From: Desulfobacterales bacterium C00003060
GTDB lineage: Bacteria > Desulfobacterota > Desulfobacteria > Desulfobacterales > C00003060
Reading direction: 5' to 3'
NCBI GenBank assembly: GCA_001751085.1
Contig: MAXP01000110.1
Location: forward strand, 1 to 9,218
Length of the DNA: 9,218 bases
Part shown: in pieces, positions 1 through 6,630 of the stretch
Position numbering within the stretch: position 1 is the stretch's first letter
Layout: the number at the start of each line of letters is the position of its first letter
Program-made: the position numbers and the translations under genes
Notes under the pieces: generated by a model
Told to the model about the DNA's origin: nothing
The model's database searches: none
The model's input: the letters and a program-made list of their open reading frames with translations, nothing else

Positions 1-8
1 TTTGAGAA

Positions 9-134
9 CTATAGCTTTTCAGAAAAATAGTTGCAAGTTTGCGGGATGAATCGTTCTTATAAGCATGTGAAATTACGCTAAAATGATGCGCAGCTTAACT
101 CCGCAATCCGAAATCAAAAATCCGAAATACTATA
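9..134 (+). repeat. Dispersed intergenic repeat, copy A (126 bp)
   Basis: This is one of four copies of the same sequence in the window (others at 1975-2131, 6511-6629 and 7523-7648), all in the same orientation. It runs from CTATAGCTTTTCAG through the core TTTGCGGGATGAATCGTTC to the end motif CCGAAATACTATA. By hand alignment it is the same length as copy D with about six mismatches, so these two form one subfamily (ATCGTT...AAGCAT in the core, and a tail with CCGCAAT followed by AATCAAAAAT). The tail is built from degenerate TCCGAAN heptamers. Unlike the other copies it does not precede a plus-strand gene; it lies beyond the 3' end of the minus-strand peptidase gene. A few matching bases (GAA) extend left, and the true left end could lie outside the window. 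No coding potential is evident. Confidence 0.9.
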
Positions 135-145
135 CGAGCAATGAC

Positions 146-163
146 GAGCAATCCGGATTGCTC
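146..163. repeat. 18-bp perfect palindrome GAGCAATCCGGATTGCTC
   Basis: The sequence GAGCAATCCGGATTGCTC equals its own reverse complement. The left arm is part of a direct repeat, CGAGCAAT at 135-142 and again at 145-152. It lies 13 bases beyond the stop codon of the minus-strand peptidase gene and just outside repeat copy A. As RNA it could form a 7-bp stem with a CCGG loop, so it might act as a 3'-end hairpin for the peptidase transcript. No T-run follows on either strand, so it is not a canonical intrinsic terminator. Confidence 0.6.
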
Positions 164-176
164 CATGGATTCTGTG

Positions 177-1586
177 TCAAGGGCTCTTTTTCGAACACTC
201 AAGTGTCTTTTTGGCCCTTCCTAACTTATCCGTCACATTGTGTCTTATCCAAGCTGGGTCCCACCATTCGATTGGATTTACACAGGTATGGTTAACCATC
301 ATCCCGTAGTGAAGATGATCCCCTCCGGCCAGCCCTGTAGTCCCAGTAAAACCGATAGTATCGCCCTTGGAGACCAGCTTATCTCTTTCAACGTCAATGC
401 GGCTGAGATGGCCATACAGGCTGAAAAGGCCGAACCCATGGTCTATAATCACGGTCTTACCATAAATACTGAGGTATTCGGCAAACACAACGCGTCCATT
501 GTTGGCAGCAGGCACCGGTGATTGGGCAGTGGAGGCGAGATCTATTCCAAGATGGACTTGCTCATCTACACTTTTGCCGTTGTACTGGTATTTACGATGG
601 TCTGCAAACCCGGCCCTTCGTGCAGAATGTGGAAGCCTGAGAAATGGACCCTCCCAGTACAGCTTGGCATCACTCTGCTTACAGGCATCTTTGAGAGTGG
701 TTTGAGATGTCTGTCGCAGCTCCCGGTTGACTACTAAGAATTTGTCAATGAGCGATGCAGAAGGATTTACAGTATTTAGGGCATCTTCAAACTCAGGAAT
801 CTTCCGCCTGAGAAAGGCATCTGAGATCATCATAGTGTCGTGCTTAAATCTCTTTGGATTGATATGATAAGCGAATCCGGCCAGGCAGGTATTGCCGGCA
901 GGGTCTGAAGCCGTCGCATAGAGTTCTGTTCCCGGTCCTTTATCATAGGGTATGGCAAAAAAGGCTATGTAGACATTTGGATCGCTGAAGAATCCAGCAT
1001 AGCCGGGAAAAAAACTGTCGGCAACCTGGACACCATTGACAGTGCCGGTTTCAGAGATTCGGTAGATGGCTAAGCCAGCGCCTCCTTGATTGAGATTGTG
1101 GGTTCGAGTAAGGACATCAACGGTCGGCGATTGGGTATCGATCAGTACCTCGTGTTCCTCATAAGCGCGATTCCCAGCCAACCAGTCTCTCCAGGAATAG
1201 TCCCACACGGCTGTCCTGAGAAGGGCCTGGCCATCGGAAAGACCCAGTGCATCCGAGTCGATCTCAAGTAAAATCAGTTCTTTTTGAACAGCGCCACCTT
1301 CCCAAAAACTCTTGGAAGGAAACGTCTTATCAAAGAGGGTCCTCTCCTTTCCATGTTGACTGATTGCTATCCATACCCTGCGGAGCCCGTTTTCTTGATC
1401 GGAGGCCTGTCCTTTCAGGGTGAAAGATTTGCCTATTGTATGAACAGGGGTCTTCAATTGAAATGTGGGCAGTCCACCTTCAAACTTGGTAAGGATCACC
1501 CACACCACCGGAATTGCCAGCCCGCATAAAAGAAGGGCAATTAGTATATATAGAAGCTTCGGAAGTTTAGACTTGTTGGCTGCCAT
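177..1586 (-). CDS. Membrane-anchored M23 family (LytM-type) metallopeptidase
   Basis: A 469-residue protein predicted to cut peptidoglycan peptide cross-links in the periplasm. Residues 11-32 are a hydrophobic segment after a Lys-rich start, so it is an uncleaved signal anchor. Residues about 40-240 form a beta-rich region with Asp/Gly turns and an ASDPAGN motif, suggesting Ig-like modules (inference). The M23 domain is about residues 320-445. The zinc ligands are visible: H345 and D349 in HLGID, and H426 in the HLH of GGDHLHYG, with YGH (H393) also conserved. The catalytic set is therefore complete, so it is probably an active endopeptidase rather than a NlpD/EnvC-type activator. The ATG at 1586 has a weak AGGA-type ribosome site. 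The gene is divergent from the lpt operon. Proteins of this build are common in Desulfobacterota; the exact substrate is unknown. Confidence 0.9.
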   Translation of the reverse strand: MAANKSKLPKLLYILIALLLCGLAIPVVWVILTKFEGGLPTFQLKTPVHTIGKSFTLKGQASDQENGLRRVWIAISQHGKERTLFDKTFPSKSFWEGGAVQKELILLEIDSDALGLSDGQALLRTAVWDYSWRDWLAGNRAYEEHEVLIDTQSPTVDVLTRTHNLNQGGAGLAIYRISETGTVNGVQVADSFFPGYAGFFSDPNVYIAFFAIPYDKGPGTELYATASDPAGNTCLAGFAYHINPKRFKHDTMMISDAFLRRKIPEFEDALNTVNPSASLIDKFLVVNRELRQTSQTTLKDACKQSDAKLYWEGPFLRLPHSARRAGFADHRKYQYNGKSVDEQVHLGIDLASTAQSPVPAANNGRVVFAEYLSIYGKTVIIDHGFGLFSLYGHLSRIDVERDKLVSKGDTIGFTGTTGLAGGDHLHYGMMVNHTCVNPIEWWDPAWIRHNVTDKLGRAKKTLECSKKSP

Positions 1587-1633
1587 GGGGGAAATTCCTA
1601 ACCTTAAGGTATTGCCTTGTCAAATTGATGCGG

Positions 1634-1662
1634 ACCATAACAGTTCGACATCAAAGAATCAA
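1634..1662 (-). promoter_or_regulatory. Possible sigma-70-type promoter for the M23 peptidase gene
   Basis: Reading the minus strand, TTGATT (1662-1657) is followed after exactly 17 bases by TATGGT (1639-1634), each matching four of six consensus positions. The -10 lies about 48 bases before the peptidase ATG. This is a pattern match by eye in AT-rich DNA and could be chance. A second minus-strand TTGACA at 1624-1619 has no usable -10 element. Confidence 0.25.
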
Positions 1663-1766
1663 GATAGTTTTTCTGTTGTGATTCCAAGCATTGGCGGGAA
1701 AGGTGAATTGGTGAAACCCTTCTTGACAACGAAGCTAAAAAATGAGAAACTTTGTTTGTAATCGTT

Positions 1767-1974
1767 GGCATCCTTCATTGACCAGTTTAAACTTTTTTCG
1801 AAAAAGCGTGTGTTATCGAATTGAATTGCGATGTCCAAACTGGAAATTCGAAATTTGAAATTAGGTAACGCATCTACATCTCTGTGTTTTTCCCAATTTC
1901 AAATTTCAAGTTTCACTGCCAAATTTTAAGATCAACAAAGTGTAAACTACTTTTGACTTGTCATGAAGGATGCC
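1767..1974. repeat. Nested inverted-repeat element, MITE-like (about 208 bp)
   Basis: The outer arms are perfect 12-bp inverted repeats, GGCATCCTTCAT at 1767-1778 and ATGAAGGATGCC at 1963-1974. A second pair lies inside, AGTTTAAACTTT at 1784-1795 against AAAGTGTAAACT at 1938-1949 (one mismatch). A central pair, GAAATTTGAAATT at 1850-1862 and AATTTCAAATTTC at 1895-1907, extends to 20 bp with two mismatches. The arms are collinear, so the whole segment can fold as one long interrupted hairpin. No transposase or convincing ORF lies inside, so it resembles a non-autonomous palindromic element. Its right end abuts repeat copy B exactly. I cannot identify a target-site duplication. Confidence 0.65.
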
Positions 1975-2131
1975 CAAATTTGCGGGACGAATGGTTCTGA
2001 TAACCATGTGAAATTACGCTAAAATGATGTGCAGCTTAACTCCGAACTCCGAACTCCCTGGCCCAGACCTGGCCAATAGGCTCAGTGGTTGCATATATGA
2101 AGCAAGCGCCAGGGCAGGCCGAAATACTATA
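1975..2131 (+). repeat. Dispersed intergenic repeat, copy B (5'-truncated, with internal insertion)
   Basis: It shares the core and end motif with the other three copies. It lacks the first ~32 bases (CTATAGCTTTTCAG through ATAGTTG); the nested inverted-repeat element occupies that position. Its stem ATGGTT-CTGAT-AACCAT (1991-2007) is a perfect 6-bp hairpin, as in copy C, and its tail begins with TCCGAAC heptamers. About 60 extra bases (roughly 2057-2118) split the tail before the terminal CCGAAATACTATA. They contain CCCTGGC at 2056-2062 and its complement GCCAGGG at 2108-2114. The repeat ends 14 bases before the lptC ATG. Confidence 0.85.
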
Positions 2132-2133
2132 GT

Positions 2134-2139
2134 TAGGGG
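2134..2139 (+). promoter_or_regulatory. Ribosome binding site deciding the lptC start
   Basis: AGGGGT lies six bases before the ATG at 2146 and immediately after repeat copy B. A TTG directly in front of the ATG could also be read as a start. The ATG is preferred on codon type and on its spacing from the purine run. Confidence 0.6.
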
Positions 2140-2145
2140 TGGTTG

Positions 2146-2691
2146 ATGTCAAAGGGGATCCTGTGTTGCTTGATAGGGCTGTTGGTTGCCTGCGCCGGGT
2201 TGATTGGTTATCGTTGTTTCAGAGAGGATCCAGAGGCCTTGCTGTCTGTTCTGCCAAAAACCACAGATATGACCCTGAATCATATTCACCACGTAGCAAC
2301 TCGGGACGGGATCAAGGAATGGGTACTCGATGCTGAGTCAGCGCAATATCAGAAGTCAGATAACAAGACCGGGTTCAAAGACGTTTCTGTGACTTTCTTT
2401 CTGAAGGACGGCAAAACAGTAGATCTCAGCAGTAGTGACGGAGTTCTCTTGACAGACACCAGGGATATGGAAGTCTGGAACGATGTGACCGTATGGAATG
2501 GTCAATACGAGTTGAAAACCGACAAGCTGCGTTACGAACATCAGACCCAGACCATTTCCACGGACACACCGTTTGTAATCAAAGGGAATGGCATGGAGAT
2601 GACCGGCGAGAGTATGACCTATAACCTTCAAACAGAAAAGGCTACAGTATCGGGCAGCGTAAAGGCTGTGTTTGAAAGATGCACAATGTGA
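2146..2691 (+). CDS. lptC: LPS export system protein LptC
   Basis: A 181-residue bitopic inner-membrane protein that takes lipopolysaccharide from the LptB2FG transporter and passes it to LptA in the periplasm. Residues about 5-21 (ILCCLIGLLVACAGLIG) are one transmembrane helix at the N terminus. The rest is a periplasmic beta-jellyroll of LptC/OstA type, with repeating strand pairs such as KEWVLDAESAQY, TVDLSSSDGVLL, DVTVWNGQYELKTDKLRY and GMEMTGESMTYNLQTEKATVSGSVKAVF. The length is near the family norm (about 190). It is the first gene of the tight operon and its TGA overlaps the proposed lptA ATG (TGATG). LptC is poorly conserved in sequence, so the name rests on the topology plus the position before lptA-lptB. 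Confidence 0.88.
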   Translation: MSKGILCCLIGLLVACAGLIGYRCFREDPEALLSVLPKTTDMTLNHIHHVATRDGIKEWVLDAESAQYQKSDNKTGFKDVSVTFFLKDGKTVDLSSSDGVLLTDTRDMEVWNDVTVWNGQYELKTDKLRYEHQTQTISTDTPFVIKGNGMEMTGESMTYNLQTEKATVSGSVKAVFERCTM

Positions 2692-3254
2692 TGGTCGTTA
2701 TGAATAGGCTGGTCCACATGAAATGGGCCCTGTTGATTGTCCTGGTGTGTCTTGGATATCCGGCTGCCCCTCTTTTTGCCGAGTCCAGGGTGACGGGATG
2801 CGAAAAGCATGGGGATGCAAAAGCACGTGTACACATTACTGCCGATAGGTTGGAATCGAATCATAAGATGAAGTGGGTGGAGTTTTCAGGAAACGTCACA
2901 GCCACCCAGGATGACGTTATTATTACGGCTGATCGTATGAGGGTTTTCTATAAGGCTGGTGAAGACACATTTGGAGGGGCGGACTCGATTGAGAAGATCA
3001 TCTCTCATGGAAATGTCAAGATCGTTTTTGACAATAAAACCAAGACTGCTGTGGCAGAGAACGTTGTTTATTTGGTTGACAAAAAGGTGCTGGAGCTCAG
3101 CGGAGGACATCCAAAGGTGTGGTCTGGAGAAAACATTGTCACAGGAAAAAAGATCACGCTGTTTCAGGCTGAAAATCGGAGTCTTGTGGAAGGGGGCGAC
3201 AGAGATCAGGTGGAGGCCACTCTTTATGTGAAGGAAGGGGGCGGCTTGAAATAG
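2691..3254 (+). CDS. lptA: LPS transport periplasmic protein LptA
   Basis: A periplasmic OstA/LptA-fold protein whose subunits form the bridge carrying LPS from LptC to LptD. From the chosen start it has 187 residues. A basic start and hydrophobic stretch (WALLIVLVCLGYPAAPLFA) ending in LFA-ESR look like a cleaved Sec signal peptide. The mature part has the typical pattern VHITADRLESN, WVEFSGNVTATQDDVIITADRM, KIISHGNVKIVF, TAVAENVVYLVDKKVLELSG and GENIVTGKKITLF. I chose the ATG at 2691 because it overlaps the lptC stop as TGATG. An in-frame ATG at 2679 would add four residues and another at 2700 would remove three; no ribosome site is strong enough to decide. The stop overlaps the lptB start by one base (TAGTG). 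Confidence 0.9.
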   Translation: MVVMNRLVHMKWALLIVLVCLGYPAAPLFAESRVTGCEKHGDAKARVHITADRLESNHKMKWVEFSGNVTATQDDVIITADRMRVFYKAGEDTFGGADSIEKIISHGNVKIVFDNKTKTAVAENVVYLVDKKVLELSGGHPKVWSGENIVTGKKITLFQAENRSLVEGGDRDQVEATLYVKEGGGLK

Positions 3255-3976
3255 TGGCACGCTTACTGGCTAAGGATCTGTGCAAGATCTACAAGAGTAA
3301 GCGTGTGGTTGATTCGGTCAGTCTTGAGGTGGAAAGCGGAACTGTCGTAGGTCTGCTCGGCCCCAATGGGGCTGGAAAGACCACGACCTTCTATATGATC
3401 GTTGGACTCATACGGCCGGACAGCGGGCAAGTCTTCCTGGACGGGGAGGATATCACTTCAAGCCCCATGTTCGTTAGGGCGCGTAAGGGGATCGGGTATC
3501 TTCCACAGGAGGCTTCGGTTTTTCGGAAGTTGACTGTGGGAAACAATATCCTGGCAATCTTGGAAACGCTCTCTCTTAGCAGTTCGGAACGGTACAGCCG
3601 GCTTGGGGAGCTCCTTAAGGAATTTAATATCGGGCATTTGACAGGACGCAAGGCTTATTCCTTATCCGGGGGGGAGCGACGACGTGTCGAGATTGCCCGG
3701 GCCCTTGCAACTACACCTTCATTTGTTTTCCTTGATGAACCCTTTGCAGGAATTGACCCAATCTCTGTGATTGATATACAAGAAATTATTGGACAGCTTA
3801 AGAAACAAGGGATTGCGGTTGTCATATCAGATCACAACGTGAGGGAGACCTTAGGGGTTTGTGACCGGGCATACATTTTGAACGAAGGCGTTTTGGTTGA
3901 ATCAGGATCTCCCGAGGCTATTGCCGCAAGCAGCGTGGCTCGAGAGATTTATTTGGGGGAAGGCTTTACACTGTAA
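3254..3976 (+). CDS. lptB: LPS export ABC transporter ATP-binding protein LptB
   Basis: The cytoplasmic ATPase of the LptB2FG exporter, powering extraction of LPS from the inner membrane. It has 240 residues, the usual LptB length. All ABC motifs are intact: Walker A GPNGAGKTT (36-44), Q-loop Q85 in YLPQEASVF, signature LSGGE (137-141), Walker B FVFLDE (157-162) with catalytic E162, and H-loop H194 in SDHNV. YLPQEASVFRKLTV and the DEPFAGIDP region are characteristic of LptB rather than of amino-acid (LivF/LivG) transporters. The start is GTG, sharing one base with the lptA stop, and the stop shares one base with the rpoN start (TAATG), so translation is probably coupled. The membrane partners LptF and LptG are not in the window. 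Confidence 0.97.
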   Translation: MARLLAKDLCKIYKSKRVVDSVSLEVESGTVVGLLGPNGAGKTTTFYMIVGLIRPDSGQVFLDGEDITSSPMFVRARKGIGYLPQEASVFRKLTVGNNILAILETLSLSSSERYSRLGELLKEFNIGHLTGRKAYSLSGGERRRVEIARALATTPSFVFLDEPFAGIDPISVIDIQEIIGQLKKQGIAVVISDHNVRETLGVCDRAYILNEGVLVESGSPEAIAASSVAREIYLGEGFTL

Positions 3977-5445
3977 TGGTATTAGAACTCAGACAACAAC
4001 TTCGCCTCACCCAGCAACTGATTATGACCCCCCAGCTTCAGCAGGCTATCAAGCTTCTGCAGTTGTCCCGGCTTGAACTGGTGGATGCAATCAATCAGGA
4101 AATGGAAGAAAATCCGCTTCTTGAGGATATGCCGGAGGATGTGCCTGCCGAGAATCATGGTGGTGGTGAGCCGACCGAAGTGCCGGTAGAGACGCCTCCT
4201 TTAGAACCGGTAACCGTGGAGGAAACGGTTCCAACGGATATCGACTGGTCTAACTACCTTGGGGAGTACAACACCCCTGGGCCCGTTCACTTTGAATCTG
4301 AGGACCGGGAACGCCCGGAATACGACAGTTTCGTGGCCCGGCGAGAGTCCTTGAACGAGCACCTTATGTGGCAACTTTTGCTTTGCCGTCAGGGAAGGAA
4401 GGAGGAAATAATCGGCAGTGCGATCATCGGCAACCTTAACAAGGACGGCTATCTCCAGGCTAGTGTAGATGAGATTGCAAGCCTGACGGAGGCAAGCACA
4501 TCAGAGGTGGAAAGCGTCCTTAGCATAATGCAATCCTTTGATCCCCTGGGTGTGTGTGCTCGGGATCTAAAAGAGTGTTTATTGATTCAGATCAGGCAGT
4601 TGGGGTTGCAAGACACAATTGTGGTTGAGATTGTCCGGAAGCACCTTAAGCACCTCGAGAACAAGAACTACAAGGCGATTTCCCAGGCCATGGGTATCGG
4701 CCTTGATGATGTGTTTTCTGCCGTTGAGATTATAACCGGGATGGAACCAAAGCCTGGCCGACAGTTGAGCGATGAGGAGCCCCAATACATCAGCCCGGAT
4801 GTCTTTATATACAAGGTGCGCGATGAATATGTCATTGCCCAAAACGACGACGGCATGCCTAAGCTTCGCGTAAGCTCCATGTACAAGGAAGCTCTAAGTG
4901 ATAAGGAAAAGAAGTTGCCGACCCAAACAAGGGATTACATTCAGGATAAACTCCGATCTGCGGTGTGGCTCATTCGCAGCATTCACCAACGCCAAAGGAC
5001 TATATACAAGGTGGTTGAGAGTATTGTCCGTTTTCAACGGGATTTTCTGGACAATGGGATTGCCCATTTGAAGCCAATGGTATTGCGTGATGTGGCTGAG
5101 GACATCGACATGCACGAGTCGACCGTGAGTCGCGTTACCACTAACAAATACGCCCATACCCCCCAAGGCATTTTTGAATTGAAGTTTTTTTTCAACAGTT
5201 CCATTGGTCGATTTGCCGGAGAGGCCCTTGCCTCGGCAAGTGTAAAGGAAAAAATCCGGCAGATTATTCAGTCTGAAGATCCCGCAGAACCTTATAGTGA
5301 CGAGAATATGGTTGACATTTTGACATCTTCGAACATTAATATAGCTCGCAGGACAGTCGCCAAATACCGGACGGTGTTAGGCATACTGCCATCTAAGAAA
5401 CGCAAAAAGATAGGGGGAGGTCAACGAAAATGCAAACGTCAGTGA
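3976..5445 (+). CDS. rpoN: RNA polymerase sigma-54 factor RpoN
   Basis: Sigma-54 directs RNA polymerase to -24/-12 promoters and needs AAA+ activators to open them. The protein has 489 residues and full domain order. Region I (1-50) is Gln/Leu-rich (LRQQLRLTQQLIMTPQLQQAIKLLQLS). An acidic, Pro-rich region II follows (about 50-125). The core-binding domain is about 125-310, with FDPLGVCARDLKECLLIQ. The HTH region is about 370-395 (MHESTVSRVTTNKY). The RpoN box ARRTVAKYR (457-465) is perfect. The last 15 residues are strongly basic and encode the hpf ribosome site. The ATG overlaps the lptB stop, and the 3' end overlaps hpf by 16 bases. The lptB-rpoN-hpf-ptsN-rapZ order is widely conserved in Proteobacteria and relatives. 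I see no convincing -24/-12 promoter here to suggest autoregulation. Confidence 0.98.
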   Translation: MVLELRQQLRLTQQLIMTPQLQQAIKLLQLSRLELVDAINQEMEENPLLEDMPEDVPAENHGGGEPTEVPVETPPLEPVTVEETVPTDIDWSNYLGEYNTPGPVHFESEDRERPEYDSFVARRESLNEHLMWQLLLCRQGRKEEIIGSAIIGNLNKDGYLQASVDEIASLTEASTSEVESVLSIMQSFDPLGVCARDLKECLLIQIRQLGLQDTIVVEIVRKHLKHLENKNYKAISQAMGIGLDDVFSAVEIITGMEPKPGRQLSDEEPQYISPDVFIYKVRDEYVIAQNDDGMPKLRVSSMYKEALSDKEKKLPTQTRDYIQDKLRSAVWLIRSIHQRQRTIYKVVESIVRFQRDFLDNGIAHLKPMVLRDVAEDIDMHESTVSRVTTNKYAHTPQGIFELKFFFNSSIGRFAGEALASASVKEKIRQIIQSEDPAEPYSDENMVDILTSSNINIARRTVAKYRTVLGILPSKKRKKIGGGQRKCKRQ

Positions 5446-5975
5446 CTTTCAGTAACCTTGATCCCTCAGAAACCCTGAAGGCATATGCGTGTGAAAAACT
5501 GAATCGATTTGACAAATATGTAGAGAATCCAGCCAAGGCAAACGTGGTGCTTACCGTGGAGAAATTCCGTCACATTTCCGACATAAGCATCAGCGCAGAT
5601 GGGTTTGTTGCAAATGCTCACGAGGAAACCTCTGATATGTACTCGGCTATAGATATGGCCTTGGATAAGCTTGAAAAACAGATTATAAAGAACAAAAAGA
5701 AATTTAAGAAACATCGCTCAACGGCTTCAAAATCTAAGATGTTGCGATATGAAGAGGCGAGTGTAATGTCATCCGTGGATGTTGAGCAGCATTCACCCCG
5801 AATTGTTAGAATCGAGAATATTGAGTATAAACCTATGGATGTTGATGAAGCGATTATGCAAATGGATCTGATCAAGGACAACTTTTTGGTCTTTACCAAT
5901 GCCCGGACCGAAAAGGTGAATGTTTTGTACCGTCTGAAAGACGGTGATTATGGGTTGATTCAACCAGATTCGTAA
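5430..5975 (+). CDS. hpf: Ribosome hibernation-promoting factor, long form
   Basis: It binds the decoding centre of idle 70S ribosomes and, in the long form, pairs them into 100S dimers. The protein has 181 residues in two parts. Residues 1-105 are the S30AE/YfiA domain (VTFSNLDPSETLKAYACEKLNRFDKYV, then a basic KNKKKFKKHR helix end). Residues about 125-180 are the C-terminal dimerisation domain (YKPMDVDEAIMQMDLIKDNFLVFTNARTEKVNVLYRLKDGDYGLI). Enterobacterial short HPF lacks the second domain, so this bacterium should form 100S ribosomes with HPF alone. The ATG is preceded by GGGAGG nine bases upstream, inside the end of rpoN. The 16-base overlap with rpoN implies coupled translation. Confidence 0.96.
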   Translation: MQTSVTFSNLDPSETLKAYACEKLNRFDKYVENPAKANVVLTVEKFRHISDISISADGFVANAHEETSDMYSAIDMALDKLEKQIIKNKKKFKKHRSTASKSKMLRYEEASVMSSVDVEQHSPRIVRIENIEYKPMDVDEAIMQMDLIKDNFLVFTNARTEKVNVLYRLKDGDYGLIQPDS

Positions 5976-5988
5976 GGCAGTCAAGCAA

Positions 5989-6447
5989 ATGAGAATCTTA
6001 GACTGCCTGAAACAAGAGGCAATTACTTCCGAACTGAATGCCACTGATAAGAAAGGGATATTGGAAGAGCTTGCAGGCACTGTGGCAGATGCATCGGGAG
6101 TCAACCAGGATGAAATGGTTCGCGTTCTCTTGGAGCGTGAGCATCTTGGCAGTACCGGTATTGGCGGGGGCATCGCCATTCCCCACGGAAAGCTGAGGTC
6201 TCTTGAGTCGTTGTTAGTTGGCTTTGGCCGAAGCCGTAAGGGGGTTGACTTTGAAGCCATAGACGGCAGACCCGCAAAGCTCTTTTTCCTGTTGCTGGCC
6301 CCTGAGGATTCATCAGGCGATCATCTGCGGATGCTTGCCAGGATATCACGATTACTTAAAGACAGCACCTTTAAACAGCGGCTGCTGACTGCTTCCGATC
6401 AACGAGAGATCTATACGGTAATCGCAAATGAAGACCATGAATTTTGA
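5989..6447 (+). CDS. ptsN: PTS IIA-like nitrogen regulatory protein PtsN (EIIA-Ntr)
   Basis: A 152-residue single-domain EIIA of the fructose/nitrogen class (PTS_EIIA_2). It is a phosphoryl acceptor from NPr/HPr that regulates partner proteins rather than transporting sugar. The phosphorylatable histidine is H66 in GGGIAIPHGK, followed by the usual VGFGRSRKGVDFEAIDG and LFFLLLAPEDSSGDHLRMLARISRLLKD segments. The ATG follows the hpf stop after 13 bases and has AAGGCAG as ribosome site. In other bacteria PtsN controls potassium transport and stress responses; its partners here cannot be told from sequence. It is the last gene before repeat copy C interrupts the operon. Confidence 0.96.
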   Translation: MRILDCLKQEAITSELNATDKKGILEELAGTVADASGVNQDEMVRVLLEREHLGSTGIGGGIAIPHGKLRSLESLLVGFGRSRKGVDFEAIDGRPAKLFFLLLAPEDSSGDHLRMLARISRLLKDSTFKQRLLTASDQREIYTVIANEDHEF

Positions 6448-6464
6448 ACCAGGGTTGGCCCGGT
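6448..6464 (+). other. Small hairpin directly after ptsN
   Basis: ACC-A-GGG, a TTGG loop and CCCGGT can form a six-pair stem with one bulged A, starting at the base after the ptsN stop codon. No T-run follows, so it is not a standard intrinsic terminator; it might slow decay of the upstream mRNA. It may be a chance structure. Confidence 0.3.
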
Positions 6465-6474
6465 ATGAAAGAAA

Positions 6475-6480
6475 AAGGAG
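6475..6480 (+). promoter_or_regulatory. Orphan Shine-Dalgarno-like AAGGAG between ptsN and rapZ
   Basis: AAGGAG is followed seven bases later by ACG AAA rather than by a usual start codon, and no gene begins there. It lies just upstream of repeat copy C. It may be the remains of the original rapZ ribosome site, separated from the coding sequence by the repeat; this is an inference. Confidence 0.3.
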
Positions 6481-6510
6481 AATTATCACGAAAGGTGTGA
6501 GCGAAGCGAA

Positions 6511-6629
6511 CTATCCCTTTTCAGAAAAATAGTTGCAAATTTTCGGGATGAATGGTTCTGATAACCATGTGAAAATACGCTAAACTGATGCGTAGCTTAA
6601 CTCCGAACTCCGCAATCCGAAATACTATA
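6511..6629 (+). repeat. Dispersed intergenic repeat, copy C (119 bp)
   Basis: It has the full 5' part (CTTTTCAGAAAAATAGTTGC), the core and the terminal CCGAAATACTATA. A match to copy A (GAACTAT) begins three bases earlier, at 6508. It belongs with copy B: ATGGTT-CTGAT-AACCAT at 6552-6568 is a perfect 6-bp stem with a 5-base loop. Its tail has TCCGAAC, TCCGCAA and TCCGAAA heptamers but lacks the AATCAAAAAT unit of copies A and D, which mainly accounts for the shorter length. It separates ptsN from rapZ and ends one base before the rapZ GTG. Confidence 0.9.
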
Positions 6630-6630
6630 A

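Larger units (their letters stand above)
1587..2145. other. Long divergent intergenic region
   Basis: These 559 bases separate the minus-strand peptidase gene from lptC and contain no gene I can support. They hold a possible promoter for the peptidase (1634-1662), a perfect TTGACA at 1723-1728 on the plus strand without a convincing -10 element, the nested inverted-repeat element, repeat copy B with its internal insertion, and the lptC ribosome site. A 58-codon plus-strand reading frame from 1585 has no ribosome site and no recognisable features. The promoter of the lpt-rpoN operon probably lies here or inside copy B. Confidence 0.7.

Noticed and set aside
1723..1751. Plus-strand promoter starting with a perfect TTGACA
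   Set aside because: The hexamer 17-18 bases later (GAAACT or AAACTT) does not resemble TATAAT, and it would leave a leader of about 390 bases before lptC.
1585..1761. A 58-codon plus-strand frame in the divergent intergenic region
   Set aside because: It has no ribosome site and no recognisable domain, and its start overlaps the start codon of the peptidase gene on the other strand.
3255..3270. TGGCAC followed at near the right spacing by CTGGC, resembling a sigma-54 -24/-12 promoter just upstream of rpoN's neighbour
   Set aside because: The -24 part is perfect, but the essential GC of the -12 element is missing (CTGGC instead of TTGCA), and the site lies inside the first codons of lptB.
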